From Lactobacillaceae bacterium (GTDB taxonomy: Bacteria > Bacillota > Bacilli > Lactobacillales > Lactobacillaceae): 55,966 nt of DNA. The DNA lies in assembly GCA_031289015.1 (NCBI GenBank), contig JAITQG010000028.1, forward strand, positions 1 through 55,966, in the 5' to 3' direction. This document shows positions 54,956 to 55,966 of this stretch, piece by piece; positions within the stretch are counted from its first letter, which is position 1, and each line of letters begins with the position of its first letter. The position numbers and the translations under genes were made by a program. The notes beneath the pieces were generated by a model. It made no database searches and was not told the origin of the DNA. It saw nothing but the letters and a program-made list of their open reading frames with translations.

Positions 54956-55342
54956 ATGTCAATGATTGCTGGGACGATTATTTATGTAGTAGATGATAAG
55001 ACGTATTTTTTGGTAGCCGACGAATCAGCTGATTCAAGTTTCTTTGCGGTCAAAATGCATCGACATGATACTGATACAGCCCTGGGTTCAATTTTACATG
55101 GTCTCAAAGCTGATTTAGGGATCGACCCTAACAACTTACGCTTAGGTGAATTAGCGGCTTGGCACACTAAACGTGGCGACACGGCTGAGGATTTAATTTC
55201 TTTATATACTTTTACAGTTGTTGATCCGAGTTTGTTAAATCACCAAAGAATCGAAATGGCTGGCATGCATTTCAAATGGGCGGAAGGGTTAGTTGATTTG
55301 TTGAAACACGTTGATGTGTCAGGGGTGACACAATTAGATTAA
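54956..55342 (+). CDS. Hypothetical protein, 128 aa
   Basis: An acidic soluble protein, starting MSMIAGTIIYVVDDKTYFLV. The strand pattern with LRLGELAAWHTKRGDTAEDLIS and LYTFTVVDP is somewhat like a Nudix-type fold, but the Nudix box is absent, so I give no function. GAGGGGG precedes the ATG, and the gene is 16 bases after the S1-domain gene, probably in the same unit. Confidence 0.82.
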   Translation: MSMIAGTIIYVVDDKTYFLVADESADSSFFAVKMHRHDTDTALGSILHGLKADLGIDPNNLRLGELAAWHTKRGDTAEDLISLYTFTVVDPSLLNHQRIEMAGMHFKWAEGLVDLLKHVDVSGVTQLD

Positions 55343-55373
55343 TTTTGACATCGTAACTTAATCAATTAGTTTT

Positions 55374-55405
55374 AAAAAGACAGTTGCAATTGTGGCTGTC
55401 TTTTT
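55374..55405 (+). terminator. Terminator before the rRNA promoters
   Basis: AAAAAGACAG pairs with CTGTCTTTTT around a 12-nt loop. Confidence 0.85.
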
Positions 55406-55468
55406 GTATGCTATTAAAGTTGTGTAAACGGCAAGCGACAAATGTTTATGCATTTGGCTTTTGCTTAC

Positions 55469-55498
55469 TTGACATAGTGGAATGAAATGCATTATGAT
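55469..55498 (+). promoter_or_regulatory. rRNA operon promoter P1
   Basis: TTGACA (55469-55474), 18 bp, TATGAT (55493-55498), about 350 bases before the 16S start. Confidence 0.8.
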
Positions 55499-55557
55499 AT
55501 TAAAGTTGTGTTGAACAGCTGATATCTGTATGAAAATAAATTGTTTCACTTTTTACA

Positions 55558-55586
55558 TTGACAAGTGACACACAATGTTCTATATT
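55558..55586 (+). promoter_or_regulatory. rRNA operon promoter P2
   Basis: TTGACA (55558-55563), 17 bp, TATATT (55581-55586). Tandem promoters like these are usual for rRNA operons of Firmicutes. Confidence 0.85.
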
Positions 55587-55783
55587 AGATACCGTTGCTG
55601 TTTTAGCGACACTGATAGAAAATAGATCTTTGAAAACTGAATAACGTTTCGATGAACAAATGGATAGGAGTATTAAGTTTTCGGACTTAATACAAAAACA
55701 TTTGCGAAGTCAATTCGCTAGTAAATTCGTTTAACATATGGTTAAACACAACAAAATTTGAGTTATACTCAGACTTTTTTGAC

Positions 55784-55807
55784 GGAGCTGTGTCTCGACA
55801 CAGCTCC
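55784..55807 (+). other. Hairpin in the rRNA leader
   Basis: GGAGCTGTGT and ACACAGCTCC form a perfect 10-bp stem with a CTCG loop, 40 bases before the 16S 5' end. It may help fold or process the precursor. The rest of the leader (55590-55783) has the CTTTGAAAACTGAATA stretch common in such leaders and no ORF. Confidence 0.7.
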
Positions 55808-55846
55808 TAATGAGGTTTCTACATTTGAAAAAATGAAAGAAACGTT

Positions 55847-55966
<120 letters not shown>

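Overview
The window is chromosomal DNA from a lactic acid bacterium, most likely of the Leuconostoc/Weissella branch of Lactobacillaceae. The evidence is the start of a 16S rRNA gene at the right edge, low to medium GC, strong Gram-positive Shine-Dalgarno sites, a valine T-box leader, a CIRCE/groESL operon, Rex, catabolite (cre) sites and a surface protein with a KxYKxGKxW signal peptide. The genus call is an inference: the 16S variable region is cut off by the window edge.

Layout. 1-2000: an unidentified gene end, a serine-rich membrane-anchored protein and a hemolysin III family protein, both on the minus strand. 1850-4880: T-box-controlled valS. 4900-14820: a 9.66 kb gene for a giant (about 3218 aa) cell-surface protein with a KxYKxGKxW signal, an L-type lectin-like domain, beta-rich domains and a 2000-residue Ala/Ser/Thr region built of 13 units of about 156 residues. 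14860-21770: folC, a LacI/RbsR-type repressor with operators at its own promoter and at rpiA, rpiA, then hom-thrB-aspartokinase. 21790-26700: an AT-rich island carrying a circular bacteriocin system. It holds a TetR regulator, a leucocyclicin Q/lactocyclicin Q-like precursor, a Yip1-like membrane protein, an ABC ATPase, a DUF95/SpoIIM protein, a large membrane protein and a 49-aa probable immunity peptide. The island lies between two copies of the 3' end of the aspartokinase gene with its terminator. 27100-33750: two BspA-type leucine-rich-repeat surface proteins and the remnant of a third, around thrC (minus) and an rRNA uracil methyltransferase gene. 33780-44260: aldo/keto reductase and Gfo/Idh oxidoreductase under a cre site, a DEAD-box helicase, rex, an ABC-F protein, groESL, a hypothetical gene, a matrixin-like metalloprotease and an ECF-type S component. 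44330-53080: a dense housekeeping run folD-xseA-xseB-ispA-tlyA-argR-recN-patatin-gmk-rpoZ. 53089-55400: dedA (minus), a cyclophilin, an S1-domain protein and a hypothetical gene. 55469 to the end: a tandem-promoter rRNA leader and the 16S 5' end.

How the parts work together. hom, thrB and the aspartokinase, with the distant thrC, supply most of the aspartate-to-threonine route. The bacteriocin island looks self-contained: regulator, head-to-tail cyclised peptide, maturation/export proteins and immunity. Surface adaptation is the other theme: the giant lectin-like protein, the BspA proteins (one with a G12 tract upstream) and a Ser-rich anchored protein.

The most interesting items are the bacteriocin island with its duplicated aspartokinase ends, the two-motif 156-residue repeat of the giant protein, a GNAT-like/patatin fusion, and the G-tract beside a surface gene. 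Family assignments rest on motif reading and recall; no search was run.
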